A stretch of 64,000 bases of DNA from Mucilaginibacter_A sp050954285 (GCA_050954285.1 JBPBPL010000006.1:248001-312000), one strand, 5' to 3'. Shown: positions 17,452 through 27,977, numbered from the stretch's first letter. Program-made: numbers and translations. Notes: generated by a model from the letters alone, not told the origin.

Positions 17452-19959
17452 ATGAAAAAACTGATACTGTTTTTATCGATACTTTTTTGTGTTGATGTGG
17501 TGATGGCACAAAAAATACAGTCGCCAGCCGAGTTTTTAGGCTATAAATTAGGCAATCAGTTTACACAGCATTACCGCATTGCAGAATATTTCCGGTACAT
17601 TGCCCAAACCTCCAAAAACATGAGGTTGACGCAATACGGCACGACCAGCGAAGGCCGCCCGCTGCTAACTGCTTTTATTGCTTCGGATGAAAATATTGGA
17701 AAATTAGAAGAAATCCGCCAGAATAATTTACGCTTAACGGGCTTGGAAAGCGGACAAGGCAGCATAAATACACCAGCAATTGTTTGGCTGAGTTATAACA
17801 TCCACGGCAACGAACCCAGCTCCAGCGAAGCGGCCATGCAAACGCTATTTGAACTGGTTGATCCATCCAACATTAAAACAAAAAACTGGCTGAAAAATGT
17901 AATTGTAGTGATAGATCCTTGCCAGAATCCGGATGGCCGCGAGCGTTATGTCAACTTTTATAACCCAATCCATGCCACGCCGCCGGATGCTGATCCTGCC
18001 GCACGCGAACACCGTGAAACCTGGCCAGGCGGCCGTTACAATCATTACTATTTTGATATGAACCGCGATTGGGCCTGGCAAACGCAAAAGGAATCGGAGG
18101 AAAAACTGGCTAACTACAACAAATGGCTGCCGCAAGTTCATGTAGATTTCCACGAGCAAGGCTACAACTCGCCATATTATTTTGCGCCTGCTGCCGAGCC
18201 TTTCCACAAAGATATTACGCCTTGGCAGCGCGAATTTCAGGTACTGGTTGGGAAAAACAACGCTAAATATTTCGACCAGAACGGCTGGCTGTACTTTACC
18301 AAATACGAGTTTGATCTGCTTTATCCATCGTACGGCGATACTTATCCGCTGTACAATGGTTCCATTGGGATGACGTTTGAGCAAGGCGGAATCAGTGCGG
18401 GTTTAGCGGTCAAAACTTCATCCGGTGATACGCTGACTCTAGCTGATCGTATTGCGCATCATTTGGCAACCGGTTTGAGCACGGTAGAAATTTCTTCGGA
18501 AAATACTTCAAAACTGATGCAGCATTTTAAAGAGTTTTATGATCGCGCTCGAAACAATCCGCCTGGAGATTTCAAAACTTACGTCATCAAAAACGAAAAC
18601 CCGGATAAGCTGAAAGCACTCGCAAAATTGTTCGATAAAAACAGTATCCATTATGGTTTTGGCGGAAGTGCTTCGGTAAGTGGCTTCAATTATTTCAGCG
18701 GAAAAACAGAAAAACTGAACATCGATGCCAATGATATGGTGGTAGATGCCGCACAGCCCAAAGGCATTTTACTGCATGTATTAATGGAACCGAAAACATT
18801 TATGAGCGATTCTATGACGTATGACATTACGGCTTGGTCATTGCCTTACGTTTATGGACTCAAAACTTATGGCATAAAAGAAGCATTGAAACCGGCATCC
18901 ATCATAATGAAAACGGTTGCAGCAGATTACACCGCAGTAACCGGAACGTATGCTTATTTGTCCGAATGGAAATCCATGGAAGATGTAAAATTTCTGGCTG
19001 CACTGCTTAAAAATAAAGTAAAAGTGCGCTTTACAGAACAGGCTTTTTCTACTTCCGGAAAAAGGTTTACGCCGGGTTCGCTCATCATCACGCGTGCCGG
19101 AAACTCGGAACTAAAGCGGTTTGATGATGCGGTTTTATCGGTTGCCAAAACTTTTGGCCGCAGCTTGACGCCGCTGCAATCGGGTTTTGTAGAGAAGGGA
19201 AATGACCTGGGTTCGGGCTATATCCACGTCATCAATCAACCCAAAATTATGATTGCTACTGGAGAGGACGTTTCTGCTTCTGCTTTGGGCGAGGTTTGGT
19301 TTTACTTTGAAAAGGAACTGCATTATCCGGTTACGATGATCAACACAAAAGATTTGAACCGGGTAAAATGGACTGATTTTGATGTGGCAATTTTCCCAGA
19401 TGGTTCTTACAATGATCTGCCAGCAGATGATTTGCAAAACTGGGTGAGCAAGGGCGGCAAACTGATTTTGATGGAAAATGCCGTTACAAAAATGGCCGGT
19501 AAAAAAGGCTTCAACATCAAATTGAAAGAAGATAAAAAACCGGATGCCGATGCAAAATCAGCATCAAAAAAAGATATTTATGCTGATGTGAAAACATATG
19601 CCAATCAGGAACGAAAATCAATCAGCGAAAATATTGCCGGCGCTATTTACCGCGTTCGGCTGGATAACACGCATCCGCTGGGTTTTGGCTTTGCCGATCA
19701 GTATTTCAGCCTGAAACAAGATGATAAACTGTATGACTTTATGGAAGATGGCTGGAATGTGGGCACGATCCGTAAAGATGGTTATGTAGCCGGTTTTGCC
19801 GGGCAAAAAGCCAAAGCACATTTGCAGGACGGCTTGCTTTTTGGCGTGCAGGATTTGGGCCGCGGCACAGTTGTTTACCTGGCCGACGACCCATTGTTCC
19901 GTAGCTTTTGGGAAAACGGAAAGTTGCTTTTTGGCAATGCTGTTTTTATGGTCAATTAA
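17452..19959 (+). CDS. Secreted M14-family zinc carboxypeptidase
   Basis: This 835-residue exported protein has a signal peptide (about 1-20, ending VMAQ) and a peptidase M14 domain (about 40-360). Zinc ligands are visible in HGNEPSSSEA (HxxE) and VDFHEQG. The substrate-side NPDGRERY motif and the late GMTFEQGG with a catalytic Glu are also present. A long C-terminal region (about 400-835) has a GATase-like/beta part seen in large Bacteroidota M14 proteins. The frame is open from 17359, but 17452 is the first start with a signal peptide. It ends 1 nt from the convergent TonB receptor stop. Confidence 0.9.
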   Translation: MKKLILFLSILFCVDVVMAQKIQSPAEFLGYKLGNQFTQHYRIAEYFRYIAQTSKNMRLTQYGTTSEGRPLLTAFIASDENIGKLEEIRQNNLRLTGLESGQGSINTPAIVWLSYNIHGNEPSSSEAAMQTLFELVDPSNIKTKNWLKNVIVVIDPCQNPDGRERYVNFYNPIHATPPDADPAAREHRETWPGGRYNHYYFDMNRDWAWQTQKESEEKLANYNKWLPQVHVDFHEQGYNSPYYFAPAAEPFHKDITPWQREFQVLVGKNNAKYFDQNGWLYFTKYEFDLLYPSYGDTYPLYNGSIGMTFEQGGISAGLAVKTSSGDTLTLADRIAHHLATGLSTVEISSENTSKLMQHFKEFYDRARNNPPGDFKTYVIKNENPDKLKALAKLFDKNSIHYGFGGSASVSGFNYFSGKTEKLNIDANDMVVDAAQPKGILLHVLMEPKTFMSDSMTYDITAWSLPYVYGLKTYGIKEALKPASIIMKTVAADYTAVTGTYAYLSEWKSMEDVKFLAALLKNKVKVRFTEQAFSTSGKRFTPGSLIITRAGNSELKRFDDAVLSVAKTFGRSLTPLQSGFVEKGNDLGSGYIHVINQPKIMIATGEDVSASALGEVWFYFEKELHYPVTMINTKDLNRVKWTDFDVAIFPDGSYNDLPADDLQNWVSKGGKLILMENAVTKMAGKKGFNIKLKEDKKPDADAKSASKKDIYADVKTYANQERKSISENIAGAIYRVRLDNTHPLGFGFADQYFSLKQDDKLYDFMEDGWNVGTIRKDGYVAGFAGQKAKAHLQDGLLFGVQDLGRGTVVYLADDPLFRSFWENGKLLFGNAVFMVN

Positions 19960-19960
19960 T

Positions 19961-22411
19961 TTAGCCACCGCTTTTTACACGGCCTTTTTCGTCATCCGCA
20001 CCGCTTTTGTGGCGGCGATCAGGTGCCAGTTTGCTATTACCAAAATTGTAGGTTAAAGTAAGTAAGGCTACACGTGTGTCCCGCTTTTGGTAAATGTTAA
20101 TATTGGTATTTGAATAATTACTGCTGAGATTGTTGGTGCGCGTGTTAAAAATATCGCTTACCGAAAACTTTAGGTTTGCTTTTTTATTGAACAGGGATTT
20201 GCTCAAACCAGCATCAACCGCATACTGCGGTTTGATGTTGAAAACGCTGTAAACCAGTGCTGATTGATAATCACCGGAAAGTTCGGCTTTAAAGCCTTTG
20301 CCCATGGTAAACGTGTTTAAAGCTTTGGCCTGAAAAGCCACTTTGCCTCTGTTTAAATTACCGCCAAGTAATGAATCAGATTTAAAACCAAGGTAAAAAC
20401 CGTTAAAATTTAAGTTGCCCGCCCACCATTTGGCAAAAGTGAAAGGTGCATTAATGTTAAGGTTATAAGCGTTTTGTGTTTGTAGATTCAGCTGTGTATC
20501 GTAAGATGCTTTGTTTACTGTTTGGATCACTTCCGTAATAACATCAGTAGTTCTGCTGTAGCCCAAACTTACGTTAATGGTTTTATTATAAGTATAACTC
20601 AGCTCGAACGATTGCGTGTATTGCGGTTTCAAAAACGGGTTTCCCTGATTATAAGTATATTGGTCCAGGTAATAAATAAATGGGTTCAGGTTATCATAGC
20701 TTGGCCGGTCAATCCTTCTGCTGTACGTAAAACCTACATCATTTTTGGCGTTAAGGCTTTCCTGCAAAAACAAACTTGGGAAAAAGTTTAAATAATTACG
20801 GTCAACCACTTGGCTTGTGGTCACAAGGTTGCCATTAGAACTGGTATTTTCTGCCCGCAAACCGGCCTGTACAGAAAGTTTTTTAAACGTATGGCTTAAA
20901 TTTAGGTAGGCCGCGCTGATTTTTTCGGTATAAATAAAACGGTTGGTACGCGAGGCGTCGTTAATGTAACCAGCTGTGCCAGAAAGCTTTTGCGCCTCTA
21001 AATCGTTGTCCGTTTGCACATCGCTCAATTTGATACCAGCTTCCAGTTTGCCAATTTTTTTCAGGGTTTTAGTATAATCTGCTTTACCGGTTTTAATGTT
21101 GATTACAGATGGGGTTTGGTTACGCAACGATAATGGCGTACGTTGTAAGCTACCATCAGCCAAAAAGAAATCTGTATTGTATTGTGCGATGTTATTGTTG
21201 TTGAATTTAGAATAATCCAGATCTATGGCCAGCTCTTGCCCGGAAGTGTCCAGCTGCAAACGATCATTCAGGTTAAAAGCAAAGTTTTTAAAAGTCTGAT
21301 GCAAATCTGTATACGTTTTTTGCAACGAATCTGTAATGTTTTCGCGTGCGCCAATTAGCGTATTGGTAATGTTATTTTCATTCTCACCATTAAAATAACC
21401 GTTCACCAAAACGCCAATTGTGTTTTTTTTGCTGATGTCGTAATCCGTGCCGAACCGGTAATTGTTGTAATAATTGGTTTGGGGCATAAACGTTTTCTGG
21501 TTAAAATAAGTGGTGTTATTTCCGGTGCCAACCACGCGATCAATATCGATTTGATTGTACCTTTTCCGGTCACCATGGTTGTAAGAACCAAAAAAGTTAA
21601 ATTTTCCTTCTTTATGATTTAAGGTGAGGGATTCGCTGGTTCTGGGATAAGCACCATAACCACCAGCCAAAATTAAGCTTCCGTTAGTGCCGGAAGCCCG
21701 GTTTTTCTTCATCTTAATGTTGATGATCCCCGAGTTTCCGGCCGCATCATATTTGGCAGATGGATTGGTGATAATTTCGATGGATTGGATCGAATTGCCA
21801 TCGGTAGAACGCAGCAACGTGGCCAGCTGCGCCGAAGAAAGATAAGTGAGCTTGCCATCAATCATCACCGTAACACCTTGTTTACCTTTCAGACTGATGT
21901 TATCGTCTTTATCCAGCGTAACGCCGGGTGCTTTCTGCAAAATTTCCAGCGCAGAATTACCCGCAGCCAGCACGCTATTGGCTACATTTAAAACGGTTTT
22001 ATCAATCTGATGCTCAATCAACGGCTTTTGCGCCACAATGGAAACCCCTTTCAATTGTTGGCTTGCGGCTGTCATCACCAATTTTTCTATGGTAAAAACA
22101 GCATTGCTTTCGCTGATGGTAAACGGCTTGGAAAAAGCTTTTTTATAATTGATAACTGAACTGGAAATCAGATAACTTCCGGAAGTGATACCAGAAATTT
22201 GATAATGGCCTTTATCATCTGTTAACGCACCTTTAACCAAGGTAGAATCTTTGGCTTTCAGCAAACTCACGGTGGCATAATCCAATGGTTTTTGCTGCTG
22301 ATCAACCACTAAACCACTGATGTTTCCGTTTTTGGTTTGGGCTGATAATTTTTCTTCACCCCAAAAAATAGCGGATAAAAGAAGTACGGTTAAAGTAAAA
22401 AGTTTTTTCAT
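19961..22411 (-). CDS. TonB-dependent receptor, OMP_b-brl_3 type
   Basis: This 816-residue outer-membrane protein has a signal peptide (about 1-24), a carboxypeptidase-regulatory-like domain (about 28-112; NISGLVVDQQQKPLDYATV), a plug (about 130-240; GVTVMIDGKLTYLSSAQL) and a beta-barrel to the end, finishing in a basic tail. It is the OMP_b-brl_3 receptor group, not SusC, and no SusD follows. Substrate is unknown. Near-motif TAAAAGAAGTAC (22376-22387) lies in the signal-peptide codons, and a full motif copy is at 22093-22104. It is convergent with the M14 gene. Confidence 0.92.
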   Translation of the reverse strand: MKKLFTLTVLLLSAIFWGEEKLSAQTKNGNISGLVVDQQQKPLDYATVSLLKAKDSTLVKGALTDDKGHYQISGITSGSYLISSSVINYKKAFSKPFTISESNAVFTIEKLVMTAASQQLKGVSIVAQKPLIEHQIDKTVLNVANSVLAAGNSALEILQKAPGVTLDKDDNISLKGKQGVTVMIDGKLTYLSSAQLATLLRSTDGNSIQSIEIITNPSAKYDAAGNSGIINIKMKKNRASGTNGSLILAGGYGAYPRTSESLTLNHKEGKFNFFGSYNHGDRKRYNQIDIDRVVGTGNNTTYFNQKTFMPQTNYYNNYRFGTDYDISKKNTIGVLVNGYFNGENENNITNTLIGARENITDSLQKTYTDLHQTFKNFAFNLNDRLQLDTSGQELAIDLDYSKFNNNNIAQYNTDFFLADGSLQRTPLSLRNQTPSVINIKTGKADYTKTLKKIGKLEAGIKLSDVQTDNDLEAQKLSGTAGYINDASRTNRFIYTEKISAAYLNLSHTFKKLSVQAGLRAENTSSNGNLVTTSQVVDRNYLNFFPSLFLQESLNAKNDVGFTYSRRIDRPSYDNLNPFIYYLDQYTYNQGNPFLKPQYTQSFELSYTYNKTINVSLGYSRTTDVITEVIQTVNKASYDTQLNLQTQNAYNLNINAPFTFAKWWAGNLNFNGFYLGFKSDSLLGGNLNRGKVAFQAKALNTFTMGKGFKAELSGDYQSALVYSVFNIKPQYAVDAGLSKSLFNKKANLKFSVSDIFNTRTNNLSSNYSNTNINIYQKRDTRVALLTLTYNFGNSKLAPDRRHKSGADDEKGRVKSGG

Positions 22412-22488
22412 TTTTTAAAAAGTTTAGACACAACAATTCCCAGCCAGAAGAAATCCTCTTTTTTTTAAGCAGTTCAGATATTGTTTCA

Positions 22489-22518
22489 GAAAAAAGTCCG
22501 GACGTTTTACCCGGACTT
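22489..22518 (-). terminator. Intrinsic terminator of the PadR-PspC transcript
   Basis: On the minus strand, AAGTCCGG (22518-22511) pairs with CCGGACTT (22501-22494), then a T run follows. It lies downstream of the PspC gene and upstream of the TonB receptor gene, so those two are probably separate transcripts. Confidence 0.75.
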
Positions 22519-22611
22519 CCAATTTATTTATCTGTGGGTTTTTGTATTAAGATGCACGCAGCACCGCAAAAGTTACAGCCTTTTGTAAATTTTTATGTGC
22601 TAAAAGAAGCA

Positions 22612-24234
22612 TCATTGTATTTGCTGACCATCGTGCTTGCTGTTTTTAAGGCAAACCAATCCGTTTTCGGTCATCATGTACTTTGCAAACAAATGGTTGC
22701 CGTTTTTATCGTCGTGGTAACAATCGTATAAATCCACATCGCGCAAAATAAAATTCAAACTTTCATCAATCGTGATAATTGCATTTATGGGAAGTTTGAG
22801 CGTAATATCCACTTTTTGATCGCGCCACAATACTTTTTTTACCGGCACTAATTTGCGGTCAAACTTTATAACCGAATCCTGCTGCGTAAAATGGTAAAAA
22901 GTATTCCGTGCATTCCGCAACGCATCCTGGTAGTTTGCGCCTTTCGCCCGGTAAGATTCTATTACGGAGGGAAATTCAGTGTCGCTTTTTTCAATATAAA
23001 GCCGCACGTTTTCCGGGCTGAGGTCGGTGTCGTTTTCATCATTCATGTTCACGATGATGCGGTTGGCAAAGTCATCTTTTTTAATGCCCAGCGTTGTGCT
23101 GTCTTCTTGTGTCAATATTTTTGCGTTGTTTATGCTGAGAAAATAATGCTGGCTAGCCGTTTGCATCACATCCGTATTCTGGCTGAAATTGGCTTCGTAC
23201 CTAAAATCGCTGGCTATTTTAGTGGTGTAATAAGCTACGGTGCTTAAAGCTGCAATCCAGCCGATCAGTAAAATAAAGCCAAACGAACGGCCGAAAACAT
23301 GCCTCGAAAAAACAATTCGGATGGTAAATAAAATCAACCCTAATAACGGGATCGCACAAACCAAAAATCCGCAGAGATATAAAACATTGCTAAACTGATA
23401 ATTAACGATGTTGAAAGGTGAAAAACCATGCACAAACATGGATTGATTGGCCGAAAAAGCTACAATTGCCAACAGCAAGGCAATGATTGCAAATCCGCAA
23501 ACCAGACAAATCAGTACGGCAACTATTTTCAAGATGATTTTGCCGCTGCCACCTAAAAAGTGCTGCAGGAGCAAAAAAAACTCGCCGATAAAATCCCGGA
23601 TTTTGTACAAAAAAGGTTTTGCTTCACGGTTTGCGTTGGATAAAGACTGGCGCAGGTTTTTTACTTCTTCATCAAAGCTGCGTTTAAATCCTTGAAGATC
23701 AGCTTTTTCACCCTTCATAGCCATCCTTTCTGTGCGGGTATTTGCCCGTGGGATGATTGCCCAAAGGATGATGTAAATCAGCAAGCCGCTGCCCGCGCCG
23801 AAAATGCCCAGCACAAATGCCAGCCTGATCCAAACGGCTTCAACCCCAAAATAGTTGGCAATACCGGCCGCAACACCGCCAACCAAATGATCTTCCGGAT
23901 CGCGGAACAGACGACGTTCGGCTTGATGATCAGAAAAAGGAGTGGTAAAAGAAGTATCATTGGTTGTTTCGGTAGAGAAATCCTCAATCGTACCCATTTG
24001 CAAAATTACAGCGGTTACATCCGAAGTGAAAATCACCTGTTTAGCTTCATTTTTCAGCAAATCAGCAAACATTTCGGCAATCCGGTTTTCGATGTCAGTC
24101 GTAATTTCCAGACTGTCCTCTGTTCCGGCAAAATGTTTTTTAATGCCTGTCATATAATTTTTCAGTATATCGTAAGCATCTTCTTCAATGTGAAAAATGA
24201 TGCCGTTTATATTGATGATGATTGTTTTGTTCAT
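22612..24234 (-). CDS. PspC-domain membrane protein
   Basis: This 540-residue protein has an N-terminal cytosolic part (about 1-100, NKTIIININGIIFHIEEDAY) and a PspC domain (about 108-165; RRLFRDPEDHLVGGVAAGIA, then a membrane helix). It then has a coiled region, three further membrane segments (about 230-340) and a C-terminal periplasmic domain. PspC proteins belong to the phage-shock envelope-stress response; this long form after a PadR gene is common in Bacteroidota. It starts 25 nt after the PadR stop. A dispersed-motif copy begins right after its stop codon (22601-22612), and another is inside (23946). Confidence 0.9.
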   Translation of the reverse strand: MNKTIIININGIIFHIEEDAYDILKNYMTGIKKHFAGTEDSLEITTDIENRIAEMFADLLKNEAKQVIFTSDVTAVILQMGTIEDFSTETTNDTSFTTPFSDHQAERRLFRDPEDHLVGGVAAGIANYFGVEAVWIRLAFVLGIFGAGSGLLIYIILWAIIPRANTRTERMAMKGEKADLQGFKRSFDEEVKNLRQSLSNANREAKPFLYKIRDFIGEFFLLLQHFLGGSGKIILKIVAVLICLVCGFAIIALLLAIVAFSANQSMFVHGFSPFNIVNYQFSNVLYLCGFLVCAIPLLGLILFTIRIVFSRHVFGRSFGFILLIGWIAALSTVAYYTTKIASDFRYEANFSQNTDVMQTASQHYFLSINNAKILTQEDSTTLGIKKDDFANRIIVNMNDENDTDLSPENVRLYIEKSDTEFPSVIESYRAKGANYQDALRNARNTFYHFTQQDSVIKFDRKLVPVKKVLWRDQKVDITLKLPINAIITIDESLNFILRDVDLYDCYHDDKNGNHLFAKYMMTENGLVCLKNSKHDGQQIQ

Positions 24235-24259
24235 GGCGTAATGAGATAGGTTTAGATAA

Positions 24260-24592
24260 TTATGGCTGTTTTTTGAGGGAGATTTCTACTGCGAAAGACA
24301 ATTCCTGCCAGGTTTTATCCAGTTGCCGCAGCAGTACCAGGCCTTCCGGCGTAAGCTGGTAGTATTTCCGGGGTGGCCCCGAAGTAGATTCTACCCAATT
24401 GTAGCTTAACAATCCGTTGTTCTTTAATCGGGTAAGCAGTGGATATAAAGTGCCTTCCACTACTAAAAGCTTCGCGGCTTTAAGCTCTGCAATAATATCC
24501 GAAGCATAAATTTCCCCGCGGGAAATGATGGCGAGGATACAGTATTCCAATATGCCTTTACGCATCTGGGTTTGCGTGTTTTCCAAAATCAT
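24260..24592 (-). CDS. PadR-family transcriptional regulator
   Basis: This 110-residue winged-helix regulator of the PadR family has MRKGILEYCILAII at about residues 10-23, EIYASDIIAEL, then VEGTLYPLLTRLKNNGLL (recognition helix and wing) and RKYYQLTPEG. The frame is open upstream to 24628, but family members start about nine residues before MRKG, so 24592 is chosen. It is the first gene of an operon with the PspC gene and probably represses it. An inverted repeat covers its promoter and start codon. Confidence 0.9.
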   Translation of the reverse strand: MILENTQTQMRKGILEYCILAIISRGEIYASDIIAELKAAKLLVVEGTLYPLLTRLKNNGLLSYNWVESTSGPPRKYYQLTPEGLVLLRQLDKTWQELSFAVEISLKKQP

Positions 24593-24630
24593 ATTGCAAA
24601 GATATGGGTTTAAGATTGTACTTTGCAATA
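24592..24630 (-). promoter_or_regulatory. Candidate PadR operator and promoter
   Basis: TATTGCAAAG (24592-24601) and CTTTGCAATA (24621-24630) form a perfect 10-bp inverted repeat with a 19-nt spacer. On the minus strand TATCTTTG (24604-24597) matches TAnnTTTG and a TTG lies about 21 nt upstream, so both promoter boxes lie inside the repeat arms. That is a good geometry for autorepression. Transcription would begin at or next to the start codon. Confidence 0.6.
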
Positions 24631-24823
24631 CAAGGTACTATAACAATGCAAATTAATTTAGGTTGGTAAAAGAAGTATTAAGGCAGATGTTATTTAAGAA
24701 AATTGAAAGAAAAATACTTCGTAAATGTCAAAGTTGTAGGAAAAGTGAAAATAAAATGTTAAAATTTTTATATTTAATAATATTATCAATAATTTTCACG
24801 ATTATTTAACAAACAATTAATCT

Positions 24824-27800
24824 ATGAAAAAAGTCTTACAAGGGTTTTTACTGCTTTTATTTCTGGTTGCTTCTCAGGCTTATGCACAGAATAGAACAGT
24901 AACAGGTGTAGTAACAGGGAAAGATGACGGGCTTCCACTTCCAGGAGTTAGTGTTATTGTACAAGGCACAAAAATAGGCACTCAAACAAGTGCCGATGGA
25001 ACGTATTCGATTAAGCTTCCTGATAATAATTCAACATTAGTGTTCAGTTTTATTGGTTTTAATACCCAAACCATAACTGTAACTGGTAACCGGGCCAATG
25101 TTGCTCTTGCAGGTTCGGCAAGTCAGCTAAACGAAGTAGTAGTAGTAGGTTATGGCACACAGGAAAGAAAAGATGTTACCGGCTCTATTGGTAGTGTTAA
25201 AGGCTCGCAACTGGTAGATCAGCCAGTGGCAAGTTTTGATCAGGCATTGGCCGGTAAAGTAACCGGCGTACAGGTAACAGTACCAAGTGGTATTTTAGGA
25301 GCAGCTCCAGTTATTCGTATCCGTGGTACAAACTCTATTACTGGTGGAGCTGATCCATTGTATGTTGTAGATGGTATTCCAATTATTACTGGTAATCAAA
25401 GTGGCATTACACAAAATAACCCATTAGGTGATATCAACCCAAATGATATTCAAAGTATCGATGTATTAAAGGATGGTGCTTCCACTGCCATTTACGGCTC
25501 CAGGGGTTCTAATGGTGTGGTAATTATTACTACTAAAAGAGGGGTTTTAGGTAAGCCACGGATTTCGTACGACTCTTGGTTTGCTTCATCACAACCTTCA
25601 AAAAGATTTAAGTTATTGGATGCCAGTCAGTTTATTACAATTGCCAATGAGAAATTAACCAATGCAGGATCTGTTGCTGCCGCATTCCCTACTTATGATG
25701 CAAGTGGAAAATTAATTAATACCAACTGGCAAAATGTGGTTTTTAACAACAGTGCATTTCAGCAAAATCATGCTTTTTCTATTAGTGGTGCAACAGAGCA
25801 AACCAATTATTTTTTCTCTTTGGGTTATGCTGATTTTGACGGGATCATCAACAGCAATAACCAAAGAAAATATCAGTACAGAGGTAAGGTAGAGCAAAAA
25901 GCTTTTAACAACCGTGTTACTTTCGGCGTTAATACTTCTCTATCCTACATTAATAACAATGGTTTAAATACTGGGGTAAATGCATTGTCTGGCAATGTTG
26001 GTAATGCTATCCGTTTACTACCTAACGTGCCAGTGTTTAATGCTGATGGTTCTTATAACTTAAGCTCATTAAATAGTTTGGGTAGAGGTACAAATGGTAC
26101 CAATCTCCGGGATATTGATGATAATTACACTAATATCAAGTATATTATTGATCACAACATCTATAACAATCAGAATACTACTTTTAATGGTGATGCTTTT
26201 GCCAACATCAATATTGTAAAAGGTTTAGACTTTAGAACGCAAGTTGGTACTAATGCTTTATTTGGTGAAGATTATGAATACTTAGATCCGGGACATGGCG
26301 ATGGTGCCGGTTCTACCCGAGGCTATGAGTTTCAACAATATATCCCGCAATTCAGATACAACTGGATCAACACTTTATCATACAATACTCTTATTGGTGA
26401 TCATAATATTAGCGCAGTTGCAGGTATAGAATATCAAAAATCAAGATATAGGTCTTTTTATGCCAGTGGTTCTCAAATATCAAGTACATTTTTTGGCGGG
26501 CAAAATATTATCAGCAACTCTTTAACTCAATCTACTTTTGGTATTGGTGGTGCTGTATCAGAAAATGCTTATAAATCATATTTTGGCCGTATTAATTATT
26601 CCTTTAAAGACCGTTACTTGTTAGGTGTAACTTATCGGGCAGATGCCATATCTTCATTACCAGTTGGCAAACAATTTGCTTATTTGCCAGGTGCTTCTTT
26701 AGGCTGGCGGATTTCAAGAGAATCATTTTTTACTGATTCAAAAGCACTAAGTTTTGTTAGTGATTTAAAAGCCAGAATCAGCTTTGCAAAAACCGGTAAT
26801 ACTAATATTGGCAATTATCCTTTTGCCGGAACATTTTCTGCTGCAACTTATGGTGTGCAAAGTGGTTTAGCCTATGGCCAAGTAGGTAACAGTGCCTTAA
26901 AATTTGAAACCACTGATAAATATGATGCCGGTTTGGATATTAGTTTCTTGAATAACAGAATTAATGTTACTACTGATTATTTTGAAAATAAAGATAATAA
27001 TTTGATTTTGGCTGCCCCTACAGCGCCATCATTGGGTGTGCCAAATAATGCGATTAATGAAAACGTTGGTACAATGGTTAATAAAGGTTTTGAGTTGGCA
27101 GTTAATTCTGTTAATATCCGCAAAAAGGATTTTAGCTGGACAACAGATTTCAACGTAACTTTTGTAAAAAATAAAATAACAACGTTAGCTAATAACAATT
27201 CGGATATTACATATACTTATAATATCAACCGAGTAGGTTCTTCTGTAGGTTCTATATATGGGTACCAATATGCAGGTGTAAATGCTGCAAACGGTAATCC
27301 GCTTTATGTAAAAGCTAATGGGCAGGTTATACAAGGTAATATTGCCAATCAAACCTACTATAATTATGATCCGGCAAACCCTACTGCTCTCACTACAGCC
27401 AATACTTTAAGTGCAACTACAGACCGGAAAATTTTAGGTAATTCTCTTCCAACTTATTATGGTGGCTTTAACAATACAGTAACTTACAAAGGGATAGATT
27501 TGAGTATCTATTTCACTTATTCCGGTGGAAATAAAATTATGAACGTTACCCGTCAGGAAAGCTTGTTAAATCAGAAATTCCAAAATAACGGTACTGAAAT
27601 TTTAGATCGTTGGACTACTGTGGGGCAGATAACTGATGTGCCTAAATTATACTATGGCCGAGATAATTTTACAAATTTAACAGGTATTGGCTCTTCTCGT
27701 TTTGTAGAGGATGGTAAATTTGTTCGAGCCCAAAATATCATTTTAGGTTATAGCTTGCCTAAAACAATTATAAACAGGTTAAAATTAACGCGGGTACGAG

Positions 27801-27967
27801 TTTATGCAGAAGTACAAAACGCTTTTGTATTAACAAAATATAAGGGCTTAGATCCTGAACTAACAACTAACAATTATACTACTAATACCAATAGCCAATT
27901 AGGAGTAGATTATAACACTAATCCCAAGGCGCGTACTTACACAGTTGGTATAAATGTTGGATTTTAA
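24824..27967 (+). CDS. SusC/RagA-family TonB-linked outer-membrane protein (first pair)
   Basis: This 1047-residue protein has a signal peptide (to about residue 21), a CarboxypepD_reg-like domain (about 25-95), a TonB-box region around LNEVVVVGYGTQERKDVTGS, a plug (about 120-240; the SusC signature DPLYVVDGIPI, then IDVLKDGASTAIYGSRG) and a long barrel ending in GINVGF. Together with the following SusD it forms a glycan or oligopeptide importer. No glycosidase or regulator is adjacent, so the substrate cannot be called. It is rich in A/T and N/T codons relative to its neighbours. It has no copy of the dispersed motif. Confidence 0.95.
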   Translation: MKKVLQGFLLLLFLVASQAYAQNRTVTGVVTGKDDGLPLPGVSVIVQGTKIGTQTSADGTYSIKLPDNNSTLVFSFIGFNTQTITVTGNRANVALAGSASQLNEVVVVGYGTQERKDVTGSIGSVKGSQLVDQPVASFDQALAGKVTGVQVTVPSGILGAAPVIRIRGTNSITGGADPLYVVDGIPIITGNQSGITQNNPLGDINPNDIQSIDVLKDGASTAIYGSRGSNGVVIITTKRGVLGKPRISYDSWFASSQPSKRFKLLDASQFITIANEKLTNAGSVAAAFPTYDASGKLINTNWQNVVFNNSAFQQNHAFSISGATEQTNYFFSLGYADFDGIINSNNQRKYQYRGKVEQKAFNNRVTFGVNTSLSYINNNGLNTGVNALSGNVGNAIRLLPNVPVFNADGSYNLSSLNSLGRGTNGTNLRDIDDNYTNIKYIIDHNIYNNQNTTFNGDAFANINIVKGLDFRTQVGTNALFGEDYEYLDPGHGDGAGSTRGYEFQQYIPQFRYNWINTLSYNTLIGDHNISAVAGIEYQKSRYRSFYASGSQISSTFFGGQNIISNSLTQSTFGIGGAVSENAYKSYFGRINYSFKDRYLLGVTYRADAISSLPVGKQFAYLPGASLGWRISRESFFTDSKALSFVSDLKARISFAKTGNTNIGNYPFAGTFSAATYGVQSGLAYGQVGNSALKFETTDKYDAGLDISFLNNRINVTTDYFENKDNNLILAAPTAPSLGVPNNAINENVGTMVNKGFELAVNSVNIRKKDFSWTTDFNVTFVKNKITTLANNNSDITYTYNINRVGSSVGSIYGYQYAGVNAANGNPLYVKANGQVIQGNIANQTYYNYDPANPTALTTANTLSATTDRKILGNSLPTYYGGFNNTVTYKGIDLSIYFTYSGGNKIMNVTRQESLLNQKFQNNGTEILDRWTTVGQITDVPKLYYGRDNFTNLTGIGSSRFVEDGKFVRAQNIILGYSLPKTIINRLKLTRVRVYAEVQNAFVLTKYKGLDPELTTNNYTTNTNSQLGVDYNTNPKARTYTVGINVGF

Positions 27968-27977
27968 GATTTTAAAA

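Noticed and set aside
23692..24249. 185-codon plus-strand frame opposite PspC
   Set aside because: PspC and its PadR partner are clear on the minus strand.
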